A DNA stretch of 64,000 nucleotides, taken from positions 92,502 through 156,501 of the forward strand of contig CANGHH010000010.1 of the NCBI GenBank assembly GCA_947453725.1. Direction: 5' to 3'. The translations under genes and the position numbers were made by a program. This document shows, in pieces, positions 38,849-48,121 of the stretch (its first letter is position 1; every line of letters starts with the position of its first letter). This DNA is from Betaproteobacteria bacterium. Lineage in GTDB: Bacteria; Pseudomonadota; Gammaproteobacteria; Burkholderiales; Burkholderiaceae_C. Under the pieces are notes generated by a model. The model had not been told where the DNA came from. It did not search any database and was given only the letters and a program-made list of their open reading frames with translations.

Positions 38849-39847
38849 TCAGGGTCGCAGCACGGTGCGGTCGCTGGCGCCGCCCAGCACGCTGCGGTAG
38901 GCCGCCAGCGCGTCGGGCAGCGCGTGGACGGCGCTGGCCTTGACGGGGAAGGGCTGCAGCGTGCCGGCGTCGAAGCCGGCGCGCATCGCGTCCAGCCGCT
39001 CGGCGGCGGCCATGCAGTCCAGCGCCAGGCTGTCGATGCCGACAAAGCTGTGCATGCCGCGGTAGAAGGTGAAGATGTCGAAGGGCACCGGGCGCTCGAC
39101 GGTGGCGATGAAGATCTGTGTCGCACCCTTGGCCATCGCCGCGTTGGCGGCCGCGAAATAGGGGCTGCCGACGGTGTTGTAGACGAGGTCCGCGCCGCGC
39201 CCGCCGCTGAGCTCGCGGATGCGCGCGGCGACGTCTTCGCTGCGCGCGTCGATCACGTCCACAGTCCCTGCCGCAAAGCTGCCGTATGGGCCGCCCTGCC
39301 GCTGCACCGCGATGACCTGCGCGCCAGCCTGCGCCGCCAGTTGCACCGCCGCCTGCCCGACCTTGCCGTTGGCGCCCATCACCGCCACCACCTGCCCGCG
39401 CTGCGGCTGGCCGCTGCGGCGGAAGCCTTCGAAGGCGGTGACGAAAGGCACGCCGACGCTGCCGGCTTCGTCGAAGCCCAGCCGCGCCGGCTTTTCGCGC
39501 AAGGCGGCCACCGGCAGCAGCAGCCAGGCCGCGTGGCTGCCGTCGCGCGTGATGCCCAGGTCGCCGCCCGAACCCCAGACCGCCTTGCCGATCCATTCGG
39601 TCGGGCCGCTGACGACGGTGCCCGCGAAATCGCGGCCCGGGCTGCGCGGCCACACCGCCTGCGGCATCAGGCCGAGCGCGGCCTTGACGTCGCTGGGGTT
39701 GACGCCCGCGGCGGCCACCCGCACCAGCGCCTGGCCGGGGCCGGGCACGGGTGGCGCCAGGTCTTCGATGGTGGGCGCCAGCGCATCGATGTGGGCGGCC
39801 TTGGCGTGCACGCGCACGGCATGGCCTGTTGGGTGGTCCAGGCTCAT
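38849..39847 (-). CDS. Zinc-type/quinone-oxidoreductase-like MDR dehydrogenase
   Basis: A 332-residue medium-chain dehydrogenase/reductase. The GroES-like N-terminal half includes VRVAAAGVNPSDVKAALG and GRDFAGTVV. The Rossmann half has VVAVMGANGKVGQAAVQLAAQAGAQV, the NADP-binding motif. The structural zinc cysteines of alcohol dehydrogenases are absent, so it belongs with the quinone oxidoreductase-like enoyl reductases. Start at MSLDHPTGHAVRVHAKA (39847). It begins 5 bases after the BKACE stop. In a ring-cleavage operon it could reduce an unsaturated intermediate such as maleylacetate, but those enzymes are usually iron-type; this is speculation. Confidence 0.87.
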   Translation of the reverse strand: MSLDHPTGHAVRVHAKAAHIDALAPTIEDLAPPVPGPGQALVRVAAAGVNPSDVKAALGLMPQAVWPRSPGRDFAGTVVSGPTEWIGKAVWGSGGDLGITRDGSHAAWLLLPVAALREKPARLGFDEAGSVGVPFVTAFEGFRRSGQPQRGQVVAVMGANGKVGQAAVQLAAQAGAQVIAVQRQGGPYGSFAAGTVDVIDARSEDVAARIRELSGGRGADLVYNTVGSPYFAAANAAMAKGATQIFIATVERPVPFDIFTFYRGMHSFVGIDSLALDCMAAAERLDAMRAGFDAGTLQPFPVKASAVHALPDALAAYRSVLGGASDRTVLRP

Positions 39848-39851
39848 CGCA

Positions 39852-40733
39852 TCAACCTTTCTGCGGCAGACCGAGCAGGGCCCGCGCTTCGCGCGGATTG
39901 GCCAGCTCGCCGCCCAGGTCGTGCACGATGCGCCGCGCCTTGCTGACCAGCTCGGCATTGCTCTGCGCCAGCACGCCCTTTTCCAGGTAGATGTTGTCTT
40001 CCATGCCGACCCGGATGTGGCCGCCGGCCAGCCAGGCCATGGCCACCGCCGGGAATTCATGGCGGCCGATGCCGAAGGCCGACCAGATCGCGCCGGCCGG
40101 CAGCAGGCTGCGCGCATAGAGCAGCGTCTCGGGCGTGAAGCCGAAGCCGTACTTGACGCCGGTGACGAAGGTCCACATGCCGGGGCCCTGCAGCGTGCCG
40201 TCCTGGATCAGGTCCAGCGCCAGGTGCATGTCGCCGCTGTCGAAGATCTCCAGCTCGGGCTTGACGCCCGCTTCGCGCATCGCGCTGGCCATGATGCGCA
40301 CATTGCGCGGCGTGTTGATGACCACGTCGGGCCCCGAGTTCATCGTGTTCAGGTCCAGCGAACAGATGTCGGGCCTCAGCGCCTGGATGTGCCGGATGCG
40401 TTCCAGCGGCGGCAGCAGCGTGCTGCCCGGCGCGGCGACGCGCGGGTCGTCCACGCTGGGCACGAAGCGCCCGCCGGGGCCGGTGGTCAGGTTGATGATC
40501 AGCTCGGCGTCGGCCTTGCGGATGCGGTCGACCACGTCGCGGTAGAGCTCGACCGCCATCGACGGCTTGCCGGTTTCGGGGTCGCGCACGTGGATGTGCA
40601 CCGCGGCGGCGCCGGCAGCGGCAGCGGCCAGGCAGTCGTTCGCGATCTGTTCCGGCGTGACCGGCAGGTGCGGCGTCTGCGCCGGTTGCGTGATGTTGCC
40701 GGTGACGGCACAGGTGAGCAGGGTTTTCGTCAT
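39852..40733 (-). CDS. Beta-keto acid cleavage enzyme (BKACE, DUF849)
   Basis: A 293-residue BKACE-family enzyme, the group of 3-keto-5-aminohexanoate cleavage enzyme. It condenses a beta-keto acid with acetyl-CoA, giving acetoacetate and a new acyl-CoA. Zinc ligands His46 and His48 are in AVHIHVRD, and Glu245 is in RVGMEDNIY; the acetyl-CoA/substrate loop GPGGRFVPSVDDPR is present. Full length. In this operon, ring cleavage followed by a reductive step would give a beta-keto acid such as 3-oxoadipate, from which BKACE could make succinyl-CoA. This hypothesis is considered under findings. Confidence 0.92.
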   Translation of the reverse strand: MTKTLLTCAVTGNITQPAQTPHLPVTPEQIANDCLAAAAAGAAAVHIHVRDPETGKPSMAVELYRDVVDRIRKADAELIINLTTGPGGRFVPSVDDPRVAAPGSTLLPPLERIRHIQALRPDICSLDLNTMNSGPDVVINTPRNVRIMASAMREAGVKPELEIFDSGDMHLALDLIQDGTLQGPGMWTFVTGVKYGFGFTPETLLYARSLLPAGAIWSAFGIGRHEFPAVAMAWLAGGHIRVGMEDNIYLEKGVLAQSNAELVSKARRIVHDLGGELANPREARALLGLPQKG

Positions 40734-40754
40734 ACCAATAGGGGATTCGGATTT

Positions 40755-41537
40755 CTACAGATGCCGGCCGCCGTCGACGACGATGCGCGTGCCGGTGGCG
40801 TAGCGCAGCGTGGTCGCGCAGGCCTGCACGGCGGCGGCGACGTCGTCCACGGTGCCGACGCGGCGCAGCGGCATGGTCGCTGCGGCCTTGGCGTTGAAGT
40901 CGGCGCCACGGCCGGGCACGAAGCTGGAATCGACGACGCCCGGCGACACCGAGATCACGCGAACCGTGGGCGCCAGCGCGCGGGCCAGCGCGTCGCCGAC
41001 CACGTCGATACCGGCCTTGGCCGCCGAATAGGCCAGGTTGCTGCCGCTGCCCGTGAAGCCGGCGATCGACGAGATGTTGACGACCAGTCCGTCGCCCGAT
41101 GCCTTGAGCAGCGGCGCGAAGGCGCGGATGGTGGCGAAGACGCCGCGGAAGTTGACGCGCAGGATGTCGTCGATCAGTTCGTCGGTGAGCCCTTCCAGGT
41201 CGCCGGCCGGCACGGCCTTGGTGTGGCCGGCGCTGTTGACCAGGATGTGCGCGACGCCGCCGCATTGCGCGGCGACGGCGGCGGCCGCGGCTTGCAGGCT
41301 GGCGCTGTCGGTGATGTCGGCGCGCAGGCCGAAGTGGGCGCCGCCGGCCACCGCCGGCAGCGTGGCCAGGGCGGCCAGGGTGGCGTCGGGCGTGCCGCTG
41401 CGGTGGACCAGCACGCAGCGCGCGCCGAGTCGGGCCAGGCGCAGCGCGGTGGCCAGGCCGATGGCGCCGGTGCCGCCGGTGATCACGGCGACGCGGCCGT
41501 CCAGGCGGTCGGTTGGGGCGAAGTCTGAAAGGCTCAT
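40755..41537 (-). CDS. SDR-family oxidoreductase
   Basis: A 260-residue classical short-chain dehydrogenase. The NAD(P) motif GGTGAIG is at 21-27, NSAG at 101-104, and the catalytic set is Ser157, Tyr170 and Lys174 (YSAAK). The loop DSSFVPGRGADFNAKAAATM follows and the C-terminus is GTRIVVDGGRHL. Arg40 and the His/Arg after VLV (LVHRSGT) suggest NADPH preference. It lies 13 bases after the first dioxygenase gene and 21 before BKACE. Likely to oxidise or reduce a hydroxyl or keto group in the pathway. Confidence 0.92.
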   Translation of the reverse strand: MSLSDFAPTDRLDGRVAVITGGTGAIGLATALRLARLGARCVLVHRSGTPDATLAALATLPAVAGGAHFGLRADITDSASLQAAAAAVAAQCGGVAHILVNSAGHTKAVPAGDLEGLTDELIDDILRVNFRGVFATIRAFAPLLKASGDGLVVNISSIAGFTGSGSNLAYSAAKAGIDVVGDALARALAPTVRVISVSPGVVDSSFVPGRGADFNAKAAATMPLRRVGTVDDVAAAVQACATTLRYATGTRIVVDGGRHL

Positions 41538-41550
41538 GGGTGTACCGGGT

Positions 41551-42447
41551 TCAAGGAATGGGGGGGTGCGGAAACACCGGTTCGCCGGGCAGCAGGTGGA
41601 AGTCGTGCGTCAGCAGCGCCAGTTCCTGCCCGTCGCGCTGCACGCGCTCGAAGTGGCCGACCAGTGGTGCGGTGACGCCGAACACCGGGTCGCTGTGCAG
41701 GGTCTCGGCGTCGTCGGCAAAAACCTGGGTGATCAGCACGCGGTGGCCGGGCGCGGAGACCATGAAGTGCAGGTGGGCCGGCCGGTAGGGATGGCGCAAC
41801 TGGGCTTGCAGCAGTTCACCGCAAGGCCCGTCGGTGGGCACCGGATAGCCCGCCGGGTGGACTGAGCGCAGGCGGTAGCGGCCCTGCGCATCGGTGGTGA
41901 AGCAGCCGCGCAGGTTCATGTCGGGCTGGCTCTCGTCCTGGTTCTCGTACAGGCCCACTGGCGAGGCCTGCCAGACATCGACCAGCGCGCCGGCCAGCGG
42001 CTGGCCGGCGGCGTCGTACACGGTGCCGTTGACGTCCAGCGGCGTGCCCGCCGTGTCGCCGCGGGCGATGTTGTCGCCGGCCGCACAGCGCGGCGCGTGC
42101 TGGCGCCAGAAGGGGCCCAGCAGCGCGGCGTGCGATTCGCTGGTGCCGATCTGGTTCGGGCTCGGCGGGTTGTTCAGCATGGCCACCAGCGTGGAAACGC
42201 CCAGCAGGTCGCTGGCCAGGATGACCTCGTTCTTGGTCTCGCCGGTGGCCTGGCCGATGCCCACCAGAAAGGCCACCGCACGCTCGAATTCGGCTTCGGT
42301 GACGCGGGTTTCCAGCACGAACTGGTGCAGGTGGGTGGTCAGCGCGGCCATCAGCTGGCGCAGCCGCGCGTCGGGCGTGCGGCTCATCGCCTGCAGCACC
42401 AGCGGCAGCAGCGATTCGGGGGTCGTGGGCAGCAGCGTGCTTGTCAT
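41551..42447 (-). CDS. Intradiol ring-cleavage dioxygenase, first gene of aromatic operon
   Basis: A 298-residue intradiol dioxygenase. Iron ligands are Tyr167 (VGLYENQDES), Tyr201 (GYPVPTDGPCG), His225 and His227 (RPAHLHFMVSAPGH). The N-terminal domain spans 20-110. LRHPYRPAHLHF and the length resemble hydroxyquinol 1,2-dioxygenase more than catechol 1,2-dioxygenase. Start at MTSTLLPTTPESL (42447). It leads the eight-gene minus-strand operon and is divergent from the LacI-type regulator, with a palindromic operator at 42479-42492, about 30-45 bases before its start. Hydroxyquinol specificity is an inference from the lack of muconate-cycloisomerase genes. Confidence 0.9.
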   Translation of the reverse strand: MTSTLLPTTPESLLPLVLQAMSRTPDARLRQLMAALTTHLHQFVLETRVTEAEFERAVAFLVGIGQATGETKNEVILASDLLGVSTLVAMLNNPPSPNQIGTSESHAALLGPFWRQHAPRCAAGDNIARGDTAGTPLDVNGTVYDAAGQPLAGALVDVWQASPVGLYENQDESQPDMNLRGCFTTDAQGRYRLRSVHPAGYPVPTDGPCGELLQAQLRHPYRPAHLHFMVSAPGHRVLITQVFADDAETLHSDPVFGVTAPLVGHFERVQRDGQELALLTHDFHLLPGEPVFPHPPIP

Positions 42448-42478
42448 GGGTTCGGTTTCACGTTCGTCGCAAGCGGCT

Positions 42479-42492
42479 TGCAACCGGTTGCA
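42479..42492. promoter_or_regulatory. LacI-family operator O1
   Basis: TGCAACCGGTTGCA is a perfect 14-base palindrome with the central CG typical of LacI/GalR operators. It lies 32-45 bases upstream of the dioxygenase start, over the expected promoter of the aromatic operon. Confidence 0.72.
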
Positions 42493-42555
42493 GCCAATAT
42501 AGGATTGGCGCTGACTGGCGTCAATCGGGGCCAGCCACAGGGCCCCTGAAGCGTC

Positions 42556-42569
42556 TGCGAGCGCTTGCA
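42556..42569. promoter_or_regulatory. LacI-family operator O2
   Basis: TGCGAGCGCTTGCA is a near-palindrome (one mismatched pair) with central CG, 14-27 bases before the LacI-type gene start. Its centre is 77 bases from O1, about seven turns of DNA. It suggests autoregulation and possible looping. Confidence 0.6.
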
Positions 42570-42582
42570 CTAGCATGCCGCC

Positions 42583-43677
42583 ATGGCGCGCAGCAAAGGG
42601 GTTTCGGTCGGGCCCACCATCGACGACATCGCGCGCCACCTGGGCGTGCACAAGAGCACCGTTTCGCGCGCCATGGACCCGGCGCGCCGCCACCTCATCG
42701 GCAGCGCGTTGCTGCACAAGGTCGAGGCCGCGTCGCGCGAACTCGGCTGGCGGCCGAACCGCGCCGCCGCCGCCCTGTCCACCGGCCGCAGCCGCACCGT
42801 GGGCGTGTTGCTGCCCGACATCACCAACCCGGTGTTCCCGCCCATCCTGCGCGGCATCGAGGACGCCCTGGATGCCGAAGGCTACTTCGCGCTGCTGGCC
42901 AACACCGCGCGACACGACGGCGGCGTCGCCGCCGCGCAGATGGCCGTCGAACGCATGCAGGCCCAGCGCGTCGAAGGCTTCCTGGTCGCCACCGCGCTGC
43001 GCGACGACGCCTGGCTGGACAGCTTGCGGCGCAGCGGCGCGCGCATCGTGCTGGTCAACCGCACCAACGACAGGGTCGACGGCGAAGATCGCGCGCAGTT
43101 GCCGGCCGTCATCAGCGACGACGCGCTGGGCATGCGCCTGGCGGTCGACCACCTGGTGGGCTTGAGCCACACCCGCATCGCCCACCTGGCCGGGCCACCG
43201 GGCTACAGCACCGGGCAGGCGCGGCGCGTCGGCTTCGAGCAGGCGCTGCAGGCGCACCGCCTGAAGCCGGCCGGCATCGTCGATTGCGCGGCCTATGCCA
43301 TCGACGCCGGCGACGCCGCCATGGTGCAGTTGCTGGCCGCCAAGCCGCGGGGTCGAGCGCGCGCGGTGGACGGCGCGCCGGCCTTCACCGCCGTCGTGGC
43401 CGCCAACGACCTGATCGCGCTGGGTGCGCTGCAGGCCCTGCAGCGCGCGGGGCTGCGCGTGCCGCAGCAGATCTCGCTGATCGGCCACAACGACATGCCG
43501 TTGCTGGCCCAGCTGAGCCCGCCGCTGACGAGCGTGCGCATCCAGCACCACGAGATGGGCTACCGCGCAGCGCGGCTGCTGCTGGAAGCGCTGCGCGATG
43601 TGCCCGGCACGGCGTCCACCGTCGTGCTGCGGCCCGAACTGGTGGTGCGGGGGTCGACGGCGGCGGCGCCGCGCTGA
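42583..43677 (+). CDS. LacI-family transcriptional regulator of aromatic operon
   Basis: A 364-residue LacI/GalR regulator. The helix-turn-helix and hinge are at residues 12-65 (TIDDIARHLGVHKSTVSRAM; hinge helix RPNRAAAALSTGRSRTVG). The periplasmic-binding-like effector domain follows with VGVLLPDITNPVFPPI, ERMQAQRVEGFLVA and the C-terminal VRIQHHEMGYRAARLL. It is divergent from the eight-gene operon, with two operators between. The effector is probably an aromatic substrate or pathway intermediate. LacI regulators of aromatic catabolism are known but less common than LysR or IclR types. Likely autorepressor through O2. Confidence 0.92.
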   Translation: MARSKGVSVGPTIDDIARHLGVHKSTVSRAMDPARRHLIGSALLHKVEAASRELGWRPNRAAAALSTGRSRTVGVLLPDITNPVFPPILRGIEDALDAEGYFALLANTARHDGGVAAAQMAVERMQAQRVEGFLVATALRDDAWLDSLRRSGARIVLVNRTNDRVDGEDRAQLPAVISDDALGMRLAVDHLVGLSHTRIAHLAGPPGYSTGQARRVGFEQALQAHRLKPAGIVDCAAYAIDAGDAAMVQLLAAKPRGRARAVDGAPAFTAVVAANDLIALGALQALQRAGLRVPQQISLIGHNDMPLLAQLSPPLTSVRIQHHEMGYRAARLLLEALRDVPGTASTVVLRPELVVRGSTAAAPR

Positions 43678-43712
43678 AGCGCCGGCTGGCGCGCCGGCTC
43701 AAACGTCCGGCG

Positions 43713-43848
43713 CCCGCAATGCCGCTTCCGCTCCGCACAGGTGTTATTCCGCCTGCTGCATGCGCGAGCCGAAGCCCCTCGTCCCAGGGAAGTGGTGCCT
43801 CAGGGCGGTGACCCATCAGCTGAAGCGTTCGGCCTTCCAGACCCGGGC
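43713..43848 (-). pseudogene. Degenerate fragment of the pobA 3' end
   Basis: On the minus strand this region reads, in the pobA frame, [23 protein letters not shown] then [25 protein letters not shown]. The intact pobA has [20 protein letters not shown] then [20 protein letters not shown]. Bases 43752-43845 align without gaps to 46953-47046 with about 11 mismatches in 94. The similarity extends leftward to 43713 after a 3-base deletion. Two in-frame stops and loss of the rest of the gene show it is a dead remnant, from a former second copy or from a rearrangement around the hydroxylase genes. Confidence 0.85.
43752..43845 (-). repeat. Direct repeat copy A (pobA-derived)
   Basis: Partner of 46953-47046; the two copies are on the same strand in direct orientation and are about 3.2 kb apart, bracketing the molybdenum hydroxylase genes. 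About 83 of 94 positions agree by hand comparison. Confidence 0.85.
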
Positions 43849-44029
43849 CTGCTCGCTCCTCAACGGCTGCGCCAGACGCATCGAGCACCAATGAGCCGAT
43901 CAGACTGGGCCGGGTCGTGACGGAGTCATCGCGACCTGCTTTGATGCGGGGCTGCAACCAATTCGACCTGTCGGCCGGCACCTCCCTGATCGGAATTGCG
44001 GCGCTACGGCACAGCCCGGGAACTTTCGC

Positions 44030-44473
44030 ATGTCCACCAGCCTCATCTTGAACGTCAATGGCCGTTCCTACCCGGTCACTGTCAACAACCCCGACATGCC
44101 CTTGCTGTGGGTGCTGCGCGACCTGATCGGTCTGACCGGCACCAAGTACGGTTGCGGCATCGAGATCTGCGGCGCCTGCACGGTGCTGGTCAACGGCCGG
44201 CCCGAAAAGTCCTGTGACATGAACGTCTCATCGGCCGCGGGCAAGATGATCACCACGGTTGAGGGACTGTCCGCCGATCGCAGCCACCCGCTCCAAAAGG
44301 CCTGGGTCGCCAACCAGGTGCCGCAGTGCGGCTACTGCCAGTCGGGCATGTTGATGGCTGCGGCCGGGGCGCTCAATGCCGGCCAACATGGCGCAGCCAT
44401 CGCCAGCGAGATGCACAACATCTGCGTCTGCGGCACCTACCAGCGCATCAAACAGGCCGTGGCCGGTCTGTGA
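44030..44473 (+). CDS. Small [2Fe-2S] subunit of isoquinoline 1-oxidoreductase-type molybdenum hydroxylase
   Basis: A 147-residue iron-sulfur subunit (IorA/CoxS type). The plant-ferredoxin-like cluster ligands are Cys42, Cys47, Cys50 and Cys62 (YGCGIEICGACTV). The second cluster ligands are Cys100, Cys103, Cys132 and Cys134 (QCGYCQSGM, CVCGTY). It passes electrons from the molybdenum subunit encoded 13 bases downstream. The start ATG 44030 has no strong ribosome-binding site. IorAB-type enzymes hydroxylate N-heteroaromatics or oxidise aldehydes. Confidence 0.93.
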   Translation: MSTSLILNVNGRSYPVTVNNPDMPLLWVLRDLIGLTGTKYGCGIEICGACTVLVNGRPEKSCDMNVSSAAGKMITTVEGLSADRSHPLQKAWVANQVPQCGYCQSGMLMAAAGALNAGQHGAAIASEMHNICVCGTYQRIKQAVAGL

Positions 44474-44486
44474 AGGGGAAACAACC

Positions 44487-46745
44487 ATGAGCAAGCTCCC
44501 CGCGATAGACCGCCGCCAATTCCTCGCCGCCGCCGCTGGTACCGCGTCCGGACTGACCTTGGGGCTGACGCTGCCGGCCGGATCGGCGCAGGCCGCTGGT
44601 GCCAGCCAGGCCGTCAACGCCTGGTTGACCATCGGCACCGACGACAGCATCACCTTGACGGTGGGTGCGTCGGACATGGGTCAGGGCGCGTTCGCCGGCC
44701 TGGCACAGATCCTGTGTGAAGACCTGCGGGTCGATCCTGCCCAGGTCAAGGTGGTGCAAGGCGCCCCCACGCTGGTCATGCCCGCACCGGTGGGCACGGC
44801 AATCAACACCGTGGGCAGCAGCGTCACCCGAGGCAACTACTGGAAGCTTCGCGACGCCAGCGCCGCGGCCTATGCGCTGCTGTTGACAGCGGCGATGAGC
44901 GTCAAGGGCGATACCTCGCCCGCCAATTACAGCGCCGCCGGCGCGGCTTTCATCCACACACCGTCGGGCAGCCGCTTGGGTTACGGCCAGTTGGCCACGC
45001 TGGCCGCCGCGCTGCCGGTGCCGGCAAACCCGCCGCTGGTGCCCGACAGCCAGTTCAAGGTCATCGGCAAGACGGTGGCGCGACCCGACATCCCGTTCAA
45101 GGTCGACGGCAGTGCGGTCTACGGCATCGACGTGCGCCTGCCCGGCATGTTGTATGCGGTGATCAAGCACAGCCCCAGCTTCGGCGGCACGCTGTCGGCC
45201 TTGCCCAAGCTGCCGTCTGGTGCGCTGGCGGTGGTGCCGACCCGGGTCGTCGCGGGCGTGGGGCGCGGCACCGAGCTGACCGGCAGTGTCAATGCCGTGG
45301 CCGTGGTCGGCACCAACACCTGGGACGCGATGCAGATGGCCAAGCATCTGGCCGTGCACTGGACGCTGCCGGCCAATGCGGCAGCGCTCAACAGCGACCA
45401 GTTCATGGCCGACGCGCAGGCCTTGCTGACCGGCGGCACGCCGGTTGTGGCCGGCGCGGCCAATCCGCCGGGCACGCTGTACACGGTGGAGGGCAACGCG
45501 GCCATCGCCGACGCCGCCAACACCGCTTCGGCCCAACTGCTCGACGCGACCTACTCGCTGCCCTATGTGGCGCACGCCTGCCTGGAGGTGCTCAACTGCA
45601 CGGTCGACTACCGCGCCGGCGTCAGCTGCGAGGTCTGGGCGCCGACCCAGTCGGCCAAGGGCGCGCTGGCCCTGGTGGTGGGCCTGACCGGCCTTGATGT
45701 CAGCAAGGTCACGATCCATGTCACCTACCTCGGTGGCGGGCTCGGTCGCAAGGCCGAACAGGACTTCGTCAGCCAAGCGGTGCAGGTGGCGATGGTGCTG
45801 GGCAAGCCGGTCAAGCTGATGTGGCCGCGCGAGCAGGATTTCACCCGTGACGTCTACCGCCCGATGGCGCTGGTGCGGGTGCGCGCCGGCCTGAACAGCG
45901 GCACGATCGCCGGCTGGCATTACCGCAACGTCTCGCCGTCGATCCAGGGTCAGCGCGGTGCCGTGCTGGCAGCCACTGGCGACAGCCAGGGCTACGAAGG
46001 GTCGAACGGCCTGCCCTACAACTTCGGCAGCCGCGTGACCGAGTGGGTCAGCCACACTTCGCCGATCCCGGTCGGCTACTGGCGCTCGGTGGGCGCTTCG
46101 ATCAACACCTTCGCCGTCGAATCGATGATCGACGAATTGGCCGCTGCGGCCGGTCAGGATCCGCTGGCGTTCCGGCGTGCACGCCTGAGCAGCCCGCGCT
46201 GGCTGGCCGCTCTCAACGCAGTGGCAGACGCATCGGGCTGGGCGGCACCGCTGCCGGTCGTCGCCAAGGCCAGTCAGCCGAAGCCGTCGACCGCGATGGG
46301 CCTGGCCATCGGCGCGGCCTTCAACACCGTTGTCGCGCAGGTGGTCGAGGTCACCAAGGGCAGCGGCGGACCGAAGATCACGCGGGTCTGGGTCGTGGTC
46401 GACAGCTACCTGACAGTCAACCCGGGATCGGTGGAGGCGCAAATCGTCGGCGGCGTGGTCCATGCCATCAACGCAGCGCTCTACGGCCATCAGACCTTCA
46501 AGAATGGCGCGGCGCAGGTCAAGAACTTCAACGGGAGCCGGATGATTCGCCTGAGCGAGATGCCGGTCGTCAGCGTCATCCTGATGCCGCCACCGGCTGC
46601 GGCGGACCGAAACATGGCCATCGGCGGCATCGGCGAGCTGGGCGTTCCTACCCTCGCGCCGGCGTTGGCCAATGCCTGGTTCAAGCTCAGCGGCAAGCGG
46701 GTTCGCAGCCTGCCGTTCTTCCCGCACGCCCGAATGTCGGATTGA
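44487..46745 (+). CDS. Molybdopterin-binding large subunit, isoquinoline 1-oxidoreductase beta type
   Basis: A 752-residue molybdenum subunit (IorB type). The N-terminus MSKLPAIDRRQFLAAAAGTAS is a Tat signal, so the enzyme is periplasmic. The start follows GAAGGGGAA. Cofactor and active-site regions are recognisable: GASDMGQGAFAGLAQIL, LGGGLGRKAEQDFV, and the final GGIGELGVPTLAPALANAW, which carries the catalytic Glu of the xanthine oxidase family. No FAD subunit is present, as in IorAB. A c-type cytochrome acceptor is not encoded here. No XdhC-type maturation gene is adjacent either. Substrate unknown: N-heterocycles or aldehydes. Confidence 0.93.
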   Translation: MSKLPAIDRRQFLAAAAGTASGLTLGLTLPAGSAQAAGASQAVNAWLTIGTDDSITLTVGASDMGQGAFAGLAQILCEDLRVDPAQVKVVQGAPTLVMPAPVGTAINTVGSSVTRGNYWKLRDASAAAYALLLTAAMSVKGDTSPANYSAAGAAFIHTPSGSRLGYGQLATLAAALPVPANPPLVPDSQFKVIGKTVARPDIPFKVDGSAVYGIDVRLPGMLYAVIKHSPSFGGTLSALPKLPSGALAVVPTRVVAGVGRGTELTGSVNAVAVVGTNTWDAMQMAKHLAVHWTLPANAAALNSDQFMADAQALLTGGTPVVAGAANPPGTLYTVEGNAAIADAANTASAQLLDATYSLPYVAHACLEVLNCTVDYRAGVSCEVWAPTQSAKGALALVVGLTGLDVSKVTIHVTYLGGGLGRKAEQDFVSQAVQVAMVLGKPVKLMWPREQDFTRDVYRPMALVRVRAGLNSGTIAGWHYRNVSPSIQGQRGAVLAATGDSQGYEGSNGLPYNFGSRVTEWVSHTSPIPVGYWRSVGASINTFAVESMIDELAAAAGQDPLAFRRARLSSPRWLAALNAVADASGWAAPLPVVAKASQPKPSTAMGLAIGAAFNTVVAQVVEVTKGSGGPKITRVWVVVDSYLTVNPGSVEAQIVGGVVHAINAALYGHQTFKNGAAQVKNFNGSRMIRLSEMPVVSVILMPPPAAADRNMAIGGIGELGVPTLAPALANAWFKLSGKRVRSLPFFPHARMSD

Positions 46746-46869
46746 GCACCGGACCAGAAGTGCAGCGTGATTCCTGGGCGGGCTCCTCGGGAGCGCTCAT
46801 GTCGAGAAGCGAAATGACGCGGACATCACACGGATCGGGTGCAGTCTTGGGCTTGGCACCAATGCGGCC

Positions 46870-48078
<1,209 letters not shown>

Positions 48079-48121
48079 TCAGCGCCAGCCTGCCCGATGG
48101 CGGGCGCGGGCAGCGTGCAGC

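Larger units (their letters stand above)
43678..44029. other. Intergenic region, 352 bases, containing a pobA remnant
   Basis: This lies between the LacI-type gene and the molybdenum hydroxylase. The first 170 bases hold the pobA-like pseudogene fragment described separately. The last 180 bases show no gene, no clear promoter and no repeat that I can see. No insertion-sequence ends or target duplications were recognised. Confidence 0.6.

Noticed and set aside
43385..43981. Minus-strand open frame of 198 codons spanning the lacI end and pobA remnant
   Set aside because: Its similarity to pobA is in a different reading frame; the true pobA frame has two stops, so it is not a gene.
44030..46745. 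Molybdenum hydroxylase genes as cargo of an insertion sequence or integron
   Set aside because: No transposase, terminal inverted repeats, target duplications or attachment sites were seen; only pobA-derived direct repeats flank it.
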